DNA of 64,000 bases, taken from positions 186,001 through 250,000 of the forward strand of contig NZ_FNNQ01000003.1 in the NCBI RefSeq assembly GCF_900106775.1, in the 5' to 3' direction. The position numbers and the translations under genes are program-made. Source of the stretch: Marininema mesophilum. GTDB lineage: Bacteria; Bacillota; Bacilli; Thermoactinomycetales; DSM-45169. The notes below the pieces were generated by a model. It did no database searches. It saw only the letters and a program-made list of their open reading frames with translations, and was not told where the DNA came from. Below are positions 25,488 to 33,833 of the stretch, one piece after another. Each line of letters opens with the position of its first letter. Positions within the stretch are counted from its first letter, which is position 1.

Positions 25488-25604
25488 TTTTTCTCTCTCC
25501 CCTTTTTTTATTTTTGTACTCCTTGTCTTACAAAAATAAAGTTAATGGATTACGGAATAATTTTCAATCTGTAAGTAATGGTTTTCTAGGCAATATATGC
25601 GTTA

Positions 25605-25670
25605 GGTTCCATAAAAGGTATATTTGCCCTTTTGATCCAAAAAAAGAAGGCCTTGATAAGGCCCATTAAA
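25605..25670. repeat. Intergenic repeat element, copy 2
   Basis: Aligns with 23351-23414: shared blocks TTCCATA, AAGGTA, CAAAAAAAGA, GGCCT and AAGGCCCA. A further GGCCT-GAAA-AGGCCC unit follows to about 25692, giving two tandem small hairpins, each followed by T on the minus strand side. Confidence 0.6.
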
Positions 25671-26218
25671 GGAGGCCTGAAAAGGCCCATTGGAGTACAC
25701 AATAAAATAAAGGGATAAAAACTGACAAAGAAAAAGATAACATTTACCGTGTGCACTATGCAAGTGGTAAATTTTTCAATTTGCAACCCTGTAATGAGTA
25801 AATATGCAAAACAAACTCATACAAAAAAAGCGACCCTCTGGCCACTTGATTACTGATTTTCCAATAAGTCGTCGGCCACTTTCCGAATCCTTGACTGAAG
25901 ATCTGGCCAATCTGTCATTTCATTTGCGATGTCTAACAGCTCGTAAGAGCTTACAAAGGCTGTTTGCTGGAGCTGATCTCACAACTTTTGTTCTTTGTTA
26001 CCAGGATACCCATGAATAAAAGGGGCTGTTTTTTGTAAGGGAAGGAGAACGATCTGATCCCATGTGTTCGCTTGAAAAAGGCCAAAATCCCTTATAATAC
26101 AAGGGTTTGCGGCCTTTTTGCATAAAAGATGAATTGGAAAAGGAGAGGATACGTAACGGAGTGGTACCGAGGAATAAAGTCCTGAAATCCTTTATATAAC
26201 TGGGATTATGCCATGGGA
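25671..26218. other. Gene-poor region with a terminator and a possible gene remnant
   Basis: About 550 nt without a gene I can support. On the minus strand an open stretch of 42 codons (25850-25978) has no start codon but a protein-like sequence (SSYELLDIANEMTDWPDLQ, VADDLLENQ). It is followed by a weak stem and TTTTTTT at 25828-25845, so it may be a decayed gene end. A strong hairpin lies at 26075-26119. Confidence 0.35.
26075..26119. terminator. Bidirectional terminator upstream of the 44-residue gene
   Basis: AAAAAGGCC / GGCCTTTTT outer arms with inner AATCCCTT / AAGGGTTT. T-runs on both strands; on the minus strand it would end the transcript of the small gene at 26219-26353. Confidence 0.8.
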
Positions 26219-26353
26219 TTAAGCTAAAAATCCGATTAATAAACATAGCAAGCCAAGAACGATCAGTTCTAACCCCATGGTCTTACCACGGATCCTGGTA
26301 ATTAAGCCTATGATCCCCAGGCCGATACCGACAATGGTAAATAGGGATTGCAA
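26219..26353 (-). CDS. 44-residue two-helix membrane peptide
   Basis: Easily missed because it is short and starts with TTG. The TTG at 26353 is 9 nt after a perfect AAAGGAGG on the minus strand, and the frame runs to a TAA. The peptide starts MQSLFTIVGIGLGIIGLI, has a basic middle (TRIRGKTMG), then a second hydrophobic stretch (ELIVLGLLCLLIGFLA): two membrane helices joined by a positively charged turn, implying an intracellular loop. A terminator lies about 100 nt downstream. Function unknown. The combination of ribosome-binding site, coding periodicity and terminator makes it a real gene in my judgement. Confidence 0.75.
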   Translation of the reverse strand: MQSLFTIVGIGLGIIGLITRIRGKTMGLELIVLGLLCLLIGFLA

Positions 26354-26452
26354 GTCGGATGACCTCCTTTTTGATAATGTTCTCTTTTTTTCACTCGTTG
26401 ATAATGAATTAAACCAAGTAATGATATCTTCGTATTCTAGAGATGCACCGGG

Positions 26453-26458
26453 TATAAT
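26453..26458 (+). promoter_or_regulatory. -10 box of the RdgB-family gene
   Basis: TATAAT 28 nt before the GTG start. No good -35 was found at 17 nt. Confidence 0.35.
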
Positions 26459-26485
26459 GAAACGAGAGAAATGGAGGGAAGTGAA

Positions 26486-27052
26486 GTGATCCTGCCCTTT
26501 GCTACAACCAACGACGATAAATTAAAAGAAGCAGAACGTGTACTAAAACCCCATGGGATCGAGGTCACTCCGCTAAGGCTCACCTTGATGGAACCAGATA
26601 CGGGAAGTATTGAGGCGGTGGCGTGGGAGAAGTTAAAGCAAGTCTGTGAACTAGGATATGAGCGAGTGATGGTGGATGATGCAGGAATCTTTTTTGCCGC
26701 CTATCCTCATTTTCCTGGAATTTTGACCAAGCGGGTCTTTGATCGCATTGGATATAAAGGAATACTAAAACTATTGGAAGGGGAGAGTAGGCAAGCCTGG
26801 TTTGAAGGGGCGATGGGTGTCATATGGGATGGTGAAAGGGCAGTTTTTTCTGCCAAGACCCCAGGTAGACTCCTGGGAAAAGTTCCCCAAAATATGCCGG
26901 ATGAGCCGGGATTTCCTTTTAATCGAATCTTTGTGCCAGATGGTGAAACCCGTACCTTTGCCCAGATGTCCCTGGAAGAACGGGAGGCATATTCTTACCG
27001 GGGACAGGTGTTACATAGGATAGCAAGCTGGCTAATCAACCAGGGAATATGA
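26486..27052 (+). CDS. Non-canonical purine NTP pyrophosphatase, HAM1/RdgB family
   Basis: Removes XTP/dITP-type damaged nucleotides from the pool by releasing pyrophosphate. The N-terminal TTNDDKLKEA matches the substrate-binding T-x-N-x-x-K motif; DDAGIFFAAYPHFPG matches the DD-S/A-G catalytic loop; FPFNRIFVPDG and FAQMSLEEREAYSYRGQ match the C-terminal motifs. The ATG at 26471 overlaps the Shine-Dalgarno itself (GGAGGG), so the GTG at 26486, 7 nt after it, is the better start (188 residues). Overall divergence from B. subtilis RdgB suggests a second, paralogous enzyme. Confidence 0.85.
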   Translation: MILPFATTNDDKLKEAERVLKPHGIEVTPLRLTLMEPDTGSIEAVAWEKLKQVCELGYERVMVDDAGIFFAAYPHFPGILTKRVFDRIGYKGILKLLEGESRQAWFEGAMGVIWDGERAVFSAKTPGRLLGKVPQNMPDEPGFPFNRIFVPDGETRTFAQMSLEEREAYSYRGQVLHRIASWLINQGI

Positions 27053-27157
27053 TTGACGGTCAATCAACGGGGTGTTACACTACTAGGAAAATGCCTAATC
27101 CTTCATTTCATTAGCGAACTAAAGTAAATGTGAAGGTAAGCATGAGGAGTGGAACGG

Positions 27158-28318
27158 ATGTCCAACATACGTACATTTGAAAAACCGACGGGCGTCCGTG
27201 ATCTACCGCCGGATATAACCGCTAAGAAACGGTGGGTAGAAGCCCGTGTGGAAGCATGCTTCCGTCGGTGGGGATATCGTGAAGTAGTAACCCCAACCTT
27301 AGAGTATTTTGAGACGGTAGGTGGCGCTAGTGCCATTGCAGAAGATAAACTCTTTAAGTTATTAGATAAACAGGGACAGACATTAGTTCTTCGTCCAGAT
27401 CATACCGCGCCGATTGCGCGTGTTGTGGCCTCTCTTCTGCGGGATGAACCTGTTCCTATGCGTCTTCATTATCATGGGAATGTTTTCCGAGCACAGGATA
27501 GGGAAGCAGGAAGGTTTGCCGAGTTTCATCAGTCTGGTGTAGAGCTGGTAGGCGGTGCATCCCCAGAAGCGGATGCTGAGATCATCGCATTAGCGGTGGA
27601 GTCGCTCCGAGAGTTAGGCATCACCCCGATTCAAGTGGCAGTAGGCCATATTGATCTGTTGGATGCACTTTTACTTGAGCAGACGGGATCAAGTGATTCA
27701 GTTGCGAAGTTGAAAGAGAGCCTTGGGGCGCGAAACATTGTGTCCTACCGCGAGAACGTTAAAGAGTTGAATATCCCTTCAACCAATCGGGAAAAGCTTC
27801 TACAACTGCTTCGATTCCGTGGCGGTTATCAGGTGTTGTCAGAGCTAGAAGCGACGACATCCTGTGAACGTGCCTTGGAAAGGATCAATCACCTTCGTGC
27901 TATATGGACAGCCTTGGAGGATTGGGGCGTAGCTGAGTATGTCATTTTTGATCTTTCATTAGTGGGAAGCTTAGATTACTATACAGGCATTTATTTTGAA
28001 GGATATGGAGCAGAAGGATATTACCTTCTCTCTGGAGGTCGCTACGATCATTTATTAGAACGCTTTGATCGGGACAATCCCGCTCGTGGATTCGCTTTGA
28101 AAACGGATCGCCTTATTATGGCGAGTCCTGGTGGATTGATGGAGGAAGAACGGATAGCCCTTGTGTATCCCGAAGAGTTGCGCCGAGCAGCTTTTCAAAG
28201 GGCTCATGAATTACGAAATCAAGGTAAAGTGGTTGGCCTCTATAAGGAAGAGGAAATGGATTCCTCTGCCCAGGATTATGATCGTGTGCTTCATGTGGGG
28301 GAGGGATTTGATGGCTGA
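27158..28318 (+). CDS. hisZ: ATP phosphoribosyltransferase regulatory subunit HisZ
   Basis: Catalytically inactive class II aminoacyl-tRNA synthetase relative that pairs with the short HisG to form the active, histidine-sensitive enzyme. 386 residues. HisRS-like motifs are recognisable: GVRDLPPD, VVTPTLEYFE, LRPDHTAPIARV, FHQSGVELVG and GGRYDHLLERF. It lacks the anticodon-binding domain. ATG 27158 follows GAGGAG; an in-frame GTG at 27149 touches that site. First gene of the histidine operon, overlapping hisG by 8 nt. Confidence 0.95.
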   Translation: MSNIRTFEKPTGVRDLPPDITAKKRWVEARVEACFRRWGYREVVTPTLEYFETVGGASAIAEDKLFKLLDKQGQTLVLRPDHTAPIARVVASLLRDEPVPMRLHYHGNVFRAQDREAGRFAEFHQSGVELVGGASPEADAEIIALAVESLRELGITPIQVAVGHIDLLDALLLEQTGSSDSVAKLKESLGARNIVSYRENVKELNIPSTNREKLLQLLRFRGGYQVLSELEATTSCERALERINHLRAIWTALEDWGVAEYVIFDLSLVGSLDYYTGIYFEGYGAEGYYLLSGGRYDHLLERFDRDNPARGFALKTDRLIMASPGGLMEEERIALVYPEELRRAAFQRAHELRNQGKVVGLYKEEEMDSSAQDYDRVLHVGEGFDG

Positions 28319-28961
28319 GCGAACACCACTAACGATTGCGATGCCGAAGGGGCGGATTTTTGGGGAGGCATTAGAACTCCTAAAAGCGGCCGGATTGAAT
28401 GTGCCGACTGATCTGACAGAGGACTCACGGAAGCTAACTGTAGAAGTACCTGGTGAGAAGATCTCCTTCTTAATGGTGAAACCGATGGATGTACCTACCT
28501 ATGTGGAACACGGTGTTGCTGATCTTGGTGTTGTAGGGAAGGATGTCCTGATGGAAGAGGAACGGGATGTTCATGAGCTACTCGATCTTAAGATTAGCCC
28601 CTGCCGAATCTCAGTTGCGGGGATGCCGGACTGGACTCCTGTTGCTAACCCAAAGGTAGCTAGTAAATATCCGCGCATCGCCAATCGTTGGTTTATGGAG
28701 CAAAGACAGCAGGTACAGGTGATTCACTTAAATGGTTCCGTAGAATTGGCACCACTCATCGGGCTGGCAGATCGTATTGTCGATATTGTATCCAGTGGTC
28801 GCACATTGCAGGAGAATGGCCTCATTGAATTAGAGGAAATCACCCAAATCACCTCTCGCTTGATTGCTAACCGGGCAAGTTATCGGTTAAAAAATGAAGG
28901 GATCGATGCAATCGTGGAGGGACTCGCCCATGTGGTCGGGCAGGAAGGAGAAAAGCGATGA
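28311..28961 (+). CDS. hisG: ATP phosphoribosyltransferase, short form
   Basis: First step of histidine synthesis: ATP plus PRPP gives phosphoribosyl-ATP. 216 residues, the short form without the C-terminal regulatory domain, consistent with hisZ next door. Motifs: MPKGRIFGEALELL at the N-terminus, DLGVVGKDVL in the middle, and the PRPP loop DIVSSGRTLQENGL. The start at 28311 follows GGGGGAGGG. ATGA overlap with hisD. Confidence 0.96.
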   Translation: MAERTPLTIAMPKGRIFGEALELLKAAGLNVPTDLTEDSRKLTVEVPGEKISFLMVKPMDVPTYVEHGVADLGVVGKDVLMEEERDVHELLDLKISPCRISVAGMPDWTPVANPKVASKYPRIANRWFMEQRQQVQVIHLNGSVELAPLIGLADRIVDIVSSGRTLQENGLIELEEITQITSRLIANRASYRLKNEGIDAIVEGLAHVVGQEGEKR

Positions 28962-30232
28962 TTGCCATCGTGAAAGCCGCAGAGTTATTTACCCGCCGGG
29001 AGGAAGAGGCTGTTAGTCCAAAGCAAGAACGGGCTGTACAAGAGATTCTCTCCCGTGTAAAGAGAGAAGGAGATACGGCTGTACGAGAGCTGACAGCCCG
29101 ATTGGATGGTGTAGAGCTGGCCCAATTCCAAGTGAAGGAATCGGAAATCGACGCGGCAGTGGCAACGATATCCCCTGGGGCGAAGGAAGCATTAGCCCTT
29201 GCGGCTAGACGGATTCGAAGCTACCACGAGCGGCAAAAAAGCAACTCCTGGATAGAAGCTGAGGAGGATGGCACGGTTTTAGGTCAGTTAGTCCGCCCCT
29301 TGGCACGGGTAGGACTTTATGTGCCGGGGGGACGCGCAGCCTATCCCTCTACTGTGCTGATGACCGCCATTCCTGCATCGGTCGCGGGTACAGAAGAAGT
29401 GGTCATGGTGACACCGCCTGGTCCTGACGGAGAGGTACCAGCCATCACTTTGGCTGCAGCGCGTGAGGCAGGGGTGACACGGGTATTTAAAATGGGGGGA
29501 GCACAGGCAGTAGCGGCCCTTGCATATGGAACCGAGAGTATTCCCCAGGTGGATAAGATCGTGGGCCCAGGAAATATCTATGTCGCCCTTGCAAAACGGA
29601 TGGTGTATGGACAGGTGGATATTGATGCGATTGCAGGGCCGAGTGAAATTGTGGTGATCGCGGATGAGAATGCCGATCCTGTCTATATTGCGGCAGATCT
29701 ACTCTCCCAGGCTGAACATGACCCGATGGCCTCCGCCGTTTTGCTCACCCCATCGGCTTCCTTAGCTGAAGGAGTGACCAATGAGCTTCAGCGTCAATGT
29801 GAAGCTTTGCCTCGTGCAGAGATTGCTGCTGCGTCATTACTTAACCATGGTGCTCTTTGTATAACACGAGATTTGGCAGAAGCGATAGAACTGGCCAATC
29901 GCTTGGCTCCAGAGCATCTGGAGCTGATGGTAGAGGATCCTTGGCTCTGGGTGGGTCAAATAAAGAATGCGGGGGCCCTTTTTCTTGGCCCATGGAGCCC
30001 AGAAGCGGTGGGAGATTATCTGGCGGGACCGAATCACGTATTGCCGACCAATGGGACAGCTCGATTTTTTTCAGCCCTTTCCGTTGATGATTTTTCCAAG
30101 AAGACGAGCTTAATTTCCTATAGTCAAAGGGCGTTACTTCGTGATGGCCCTGGGGTGATTACCCTTGCTGAAGCCGAGGGTCTTCAGGGGCATGCAGCAT
30201 CCATTCGAGCACGTATTGAGAAGGAGGAGTAG
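28958..30232 (+). CDS. hisD: Histidinol dehydrogenase
   Basis: Zinc enzyme carrying out the last two oxidations from L-histidinol to histidine. 424 residues, normal length. Recognisable stretches are VGLYVPGGRAAYPSTVLM, VDKIVGPGNIYVALAKR, DAIAGPSEIVVIAD and the zinc-ligand area LLSQAEHDP, plus the C-terminal GPNHVLPT. Starts by ATGA overlap with hisG, and hisB begins three bases after its stop. Confidence 0.97.
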   Translation: MIAIVKAAELFTRREEEAVSPKQERAVQEILSRVKREGDTAVRELTARLDGVELAQFQVKESEIDAAVATISPGAKEALALAARRIRSYHERQKSNSWIEAEEDGTVLGQLVRPLARVGLYVPGGRAAYPSTVLMTAIPASVAGTEEVVMVTPPGPDGEVPAITLAAAREAGVTRVFKMGGAQAVAALAYGTESIPQVDKIVGPGNIYVALAKRMVYGQVDIDAIAGPSEIVVIADENADPVYIAADLLSQAEHDPMASAVLLTPSASLAEGVTNELQRQCEALPRAEIAAASLLNHGALCITRDLAEAIELANRLAPEHLELMVEDPWLWVGQIKNAGALFLGPWSPEAVGDYLAGPNHVLPTNGTARFFSALSVDDFSKKTSLISYSQRALLRDGPGVITLAEAEGLQGHAASIRARIEKEE

Positions 30233-30234
30233 GT

Positions 30235-30828
30235 ATGAGTCACCACCGAAGCGGGAGTATCCAACGTACAACGAAAGAGACCAACATTCAGTTGAACATC
30301 CAGTTAGATGGTCAAGGTGAAACGGAGCTCTCCACGGGGGTGCCTTTCTTGGAGCATATGCTGGATTTATTTGCGAAACATGGCTTATTTGATTTGAAGG
30401 TGGTCGCCCAGGGAGATAATGAGATCGATGATCATCATACTGTGGAGGATATTGCGATTTGTCTTGGGCAGGCGATCCGAGAAGCCTTGGGCGATAAAAA
30501 AGGAATTCGTCGCTATGGGGATGCTTGGGTACCGATGGATGATGCCCTCGGTCAAGTGATATTGGATCTTTCCAATCGGCCTCATTTGGAATTTAGCGCT
30601 GAGTTTCCACGAGAGAAGGTAGGAAACTTTGATACGGAACTGGTGCATGAATTTTTCTGGAAACTTGCCTTGGAGGCAAGAATGAATCTGCATGTTATTC
30701 TTCATTATGGACGGAACACCCATCATATGATTGAAGTTCTCTTCAAGGCGTTGGGAAGAGCGTTAGATACAGCGATTCAAATTGATCCGCGGGTAAAATC
30801 AGTTCCATCTTCCAAGGGAGTGTTATAA
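30235..30828 (+). CDS. hisB: Imidazoleglycerol-phosphate dehydratase
   Basis: Dehydrates imidazoleglycerol phosphate using a di-manganese centre. 197 residues, single-function form without the phosphatase domain found in enteric HisB. Metal-binding motifs EHMLDLFAKHG, DDHHTVEDIAI and a C-terminal NTHHMIEVLFKALGRAL are complete. Very tight spacing to neighbours on both sides. Confidence 0.97.
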   Translation: MSHHRSGSIQRTTKETNIQLNIQLDGQGETELSTGVPFLEHMLDLFAKHGLFDLKVVAQGDNEIDDHHTVEDIAICLGQAIREALGDKKGIRRYGDAWVPMDDALGQVILDLSNRPHLEFSAEFPREKVGNFDTELVHEFFWKLALEARMNLHVILHYGRNTHHMIEVLFKALGRALDTAIQIDPRVKSVPSSKGVL

Positions 30829-30829
30829 C

Positions 30830-31456
30830 ATGATCGCCATTATCGACTACGGTGTAGGTAATTTATATAGTGTCAGTCAAGCATTACAGCGAATGGGATA
30901 CGAATACACCATTACAGCAGATGAAGAGACGATCCGAGCTGCCGATGGTGTCATTTTGCCCGGTGTAGGCACTTTTGGCGATGCGATGTTGGAGCTGAAG
31001 CGACGGGATTTAGTCGATGTGATTCGCGATATTGCTCTTTGTGAGGGAAAGCCACTCCTTGGAATCTGTCTGGGTATGCAACTCCTTTTTACGAGTAGTG
31101 ATGAACACGGATATCATCAGGGGCTACATCTCTTGTCGGGCCATGTGAAACGGTTTTCTGGAGACTTTAACATTCCCCATATAGGATGGAACGATCTACG
31201 CTTCCATAGTCCGCACCCCTTATTAAAGAGTGTGGAAGAGGGGGCTGTCTATTTTGTGCACTCGTATCATGTCTTCCCCGATAATCCAGATGATATCTTG
31301 GCAGTAACGGACTACTACGGGGATGTGACAGCCATTGTCGGGCGAAATCAGATATATGGCATGCAGTTTCACCCAGAAAAAAGTGGAGATACCGGGCAAC
31401 GCTTGTTGGAGAACTTTGCTCGCCTATGCTGTAAAACGGAGGTGCCAATAGGATGA
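30830..31456 (+). CDS. hisH: Imidazole glycerol phosphate synthase, glutaminase subunit
   Basis: Class I glutamine amidotransferase that feeds ammonia to HisF. 208 residues with DYGVGNLYSV at the N-terminus, the nucleophile elbow GICLGMQLLF, and the His-Glu pair in MQFHPEKS. ATGA overlap with hisA. Confidence 0.97.
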   Translation: MIAIIDYGVGNLYSVSQALQRMGYEYTITADEETIRAADGVILPGVGTFGDAMLELKRRDLVDVIRDIALCEGKPLLGICLGMQLLFTSSDEHGYHQGLHLLSGHVKRFSGDFNIPHIGWNDLRFHSPHPLLKSVEEGAVYFVHSYHVFPDNPDDILAVTDYYGDVTAIVGRNQIYGMQFHPEKSGDTGQRLLENFARLCCKTEVPIG

Positions 31457-32187
31457 GCTTTGTCGTCTATCCAGCTATTGATTTGCGTGGAGGAAAATGT
31501 GTCCGTCTATATCAAGGTGATTATGAAGCAGAGACGGTATATGACGAGGACCCTCTTACTGTTGCCCGTCGATGGGTTAATGAAGGAGCCGAGTGGCTCC
31601 ATGTGGTTGATCTAGATGGTGCTCGTTCCGGTGATCCCATTCACCTACCCGTGATCCGAGAAATTACCCGTACCTTACAAATTCCTGTGCAAATGGGCGG
31701 TGGTGTACGGGATATGGCAAGGTTGGAGGAGCTTCTAGAGTGGGGCGTATCCCGTGTCATTATCGGCTCAGCGGCTATTGACGATCCCGAGTTTGTGAAA
31801 GCGGCGTTAGGTTCCTACGGAGATAGAGTGGCCCTTGGGTTAGATGCCTGGGATGGTCGTGTAGCTACCCATGGATGGCAAGAGAATTCAGGGGTGCTGG
31901 TAGAGGATCTAGCTAAGGAGATGGTAGCCTTTGGCGCGGAGACCTTCATCTTTACCGATATCTCCCGGGATGGTACCTTACATGGCCCCAACATTCCCGC
32001 GGTACGAAACCTCGCCTTCGCCTCAGGTAAAAGGGTGATTGCTTCAGGTGGAGTCCATTCGGTGGCGGACATTCAGGAGCTCGCACGTCATCAAGACGAA
32101 GGGGTAACGGGTGTGATTGTTGGGAAGGCCCTCTATACGGCGAATGTAGATTTAGCAGAGGCTCTGGCTAGGTTGAAGGAGGAATAG
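31453..32187 (+). CDS. hisA: ProFAR isomerase HisA
   Basis: TIM-barrel isomerase opening the ribose of ProFAR. 244 residues. N-terminal YPAIDLRGGKCVRLYQGDY carries the first catalytic Asp; the half-barrel phosphate sites are VQMGGGVRD and IASGGVHSV, and the second catalytic Asp is in FTDISRDGTL. Overlaps hisH by ATGA. Confidence 0.97.
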   Translation: MSFVVYPAIDLRGGKCVRLYQGDYEAETVYDEDPLTVARRWVNEGAEWLHVVDLDGARSGDPIHLPVIREITRTLQIPVQMGGGVRDMARLEELLEWGVSRVIIGSAAIDDPEFVKAALGSYGDRVALGLDAWDGRVATHGWQENSGVLVEDLAKEMVAFGAETFIFTDISRDGTLHGPNIPAVRNLAFASGKRVIASGGVHSVADIQELARHQDEGVTGVIVGKALYTANVDLAEALARLKEE

Positions 32188-32189
32188 GA

Positions 32190-32948
32190 TTGATTAGGAA
32201 ACGGATTATCCCGTGTTTGGATGTAAAGGATGGCCGAGTTGTGAAGGGCGTCTCCTTTCTCAATCTGAGGGATGCAGGTGATCCTGTAGAATTGGCTACT
32301 CAGTATGATCAATCCGGGGCGGATGAGGTTGTTTTCTTGGATATCTCTGCTTCCCAGGAGGGGCGAGGAACCATGATTGAGGTGGTCCGTCAAGCTGCTG
32401 GTCAGTTGCGCATTCCCTTCACTGTAGGTGGGGGGATACGTGATCCTGAGGATATGTTTCAACTGCTTCGGGCAGGGGCGGACAAGGTATCGGTAAATAC
32501 AGCGGCCATCCTTGACCCCTCACTGATTGCGGCAGGGGCACGCCGATTTGGGAATCAATGTATCGTTGTAGCGATTGATGCCCGCTGGGAGGAAGATGAG
32601 GATGATTGGTTTGTCTATACCCATGGCGGTCGCAAGAAAACGGGATTGCGTGTGGTCGATTGGGCCCAGGAGGCGGTCAGCCTTGGTGCTGGAGAAATCC
32701 TTCTTACCAGTATGGATCAGGATGGGCAGAAAAATGGGTTTGATATTCCTCTTACCCAGGCAGTTACATCTGCTGTTCGTGTACCTGTGATTGCTTCAGG
32801 TGGAGCGGGTACAGAGGAGGATTTTGTAGAGGTGTTCCAAGAGACGCCTGTTGAGGCTGCACTGGCGGCATCGATTTTTCACTATCGAGAAATCAGCCTA
32901 GAGGATCTAAAAGCCACTTTGCGAGAAGAGGGGGTACATGTACGATGA
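32190..32948 (+). CDS. hisF: Imidazole glycerol phosphate synthase, cyclase subunit
   Basis: TIM-barrel cyclase that uses HisH-derived ammonia to make imidazoleglycerol phosphate and AICAR. TTG start three bases after hisA, behind AAGGAGGAA. 252 residues with the first catalytic Asp in IPCLDVKDGRVVKGV, phosphate loops VGGGIRDPED and IASGGAGTEEDF, and the second Asp in LLTSMDQDGQKNG. Confidence 0.97.
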   Translation: MIRKRIIPCLDVKDGRVVKGVSFLNLRDAGDPVELATQYDQSGADEVVFLDISASQEGRGTMIEVVRQAAGQLRIPFTVGGGIRDPEDMFQLLRAGADKVSVNTAAILDPSLIAAGARRFGNQCIVVAIDARWEEDEDDWFVYTHGGRKKTGLRVVDWAQEAVSLGAGEILLTSMDQDGQKNGFDIPLTQAVTSAVRVPVIASGGAGTEEDFVEVFQETPVEAALAASIFHYREISLEDLKATLREEGVHVR

Positions 32949-33577
32949 TTGAAAGTGAGGCTCTTACCCTCGATTGGGAGCTCCTTCGTTTTGATACCAA
33001 TGGACTAATTCCAGCAATTATACAAGATGCGACGAGTAAGGAAGTACTAACCCTGGCGTATATGAATAAAGATTCTATAATAAAAACCCTAGAGACGAGA
33101 GAAACCTGGTTTTGGAGTCGCTCTCGGCAAGAGTTATGGAATAAAGGTGCTACATCGGGGAACCGTCAGCATGTCGTCTCCATTGGTGCGGACTGTGATC
33201 AGGATGCGTTATTAGTTCGGGTGCAACCTAAGGGTCCTGCTTGTCATACAGGAAAGACCTCTTGTTTTCCTGAGGGAACTGGATTAACGGATCGATACGC
33301 GATTTTTAATGAACTAGAGACGGTAATTGCCTCACGCGAAGCAGAACGTCCTAAGGACTCTTATACCACCTACCTTTTTAATGAAGGGGTAGATAAAATT
33401 TTAAAGAAGATCGGAGAAGAGGCTGGTGAAGTGATTATCGCAGCCAAAAATCGTTCCCATGAAGAGCTTACCTGGGAAACCGCTGATCTTCTTTTTCATC
33501 TCCTGGTCCTTTTGCGAGAACAAAAGCTTCCATGGGATGCTGTATTAGCCGAATTAAAAAAACGACATGGCCAATAA
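32945..33577 (+). CDS. hisI: Bifunctional PR-AMP cyclohydrolase / PR-ATP pyrophosphatase
   Basis: Fused HisI-HisE enzyme for the second and third steps. The N-terminal cyclohydrolase half (~1-110) has WSRSRQELWNKGATSGN and the zinc-ligand segment DCDQDALL with CHTGKTSCF. The C-terminal MazG-like pyrophosphatase half (~115-210) has KKIGEEAGEVIIAAKN and WETADLLFHLLVLL. ATGA overlap with hisF. No hisC lies in the cluster, so the aminotransferase step is encoded elsewhere. Confidence 0.96.
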   Translation: MIESEALTLDWELLRFDTNGLIPAIIQDATSKEVLTLAYMNKDSIIKTLETRETWFWSRSRQELWNKGATSGNRQHVVSIGADCDQDALLVRVQPKGPACHTGKTSCFPEGTGLTDRYAIFNELETVIASREAERPKDSYTTYLFNEGVDKILKKIGEEAGEVIIAAKNRSHEELTWETADLLFHLLVLLREQKLPWDAVLAELKKRHGQ

Positions 33578-33630
33578 GAAGGGGCTGATTCAAAGAAGGC
33601 AAGGGCCTTGTTGGAATCAGCCTCTTCTTA
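33577..33630 (+). terminator. Stem-loop after the histidine operon
   Basis: AAGAAGGGGCTGATTC pairs with GAATCAGCCTCTTCTT around a second small stem. The T-run is poor, so this may be a weak terminator or a processing/stability stem before the PRPP synthetase gene. Confidence 0.6.
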
Positions 33631-33833
33631 GCCTTTCGAAAAATTTCGATGAATCGTGTAGGAATCAGTCACAAAATGTGGCCTTTCCTCGTTGAATCCA
33701 TTGAGGGCCGTTGACGTGTAGTCCTATATATTCGTACAATATAGGAAAACACAGGAATTTGGGCCCTATATCCGGAAAGGGTAAAAGAGCTTTTCTTATA
33801 ATTAAGGGTGTGCTACCCGGTAAGGGGGATCTG

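Noticed and set aside
25804..26019. 71-codon plus-strand frame in the gene-poor region
   Set aside because: No ribosome-binding site; the minus strand of the same stretch looks more protein-like.
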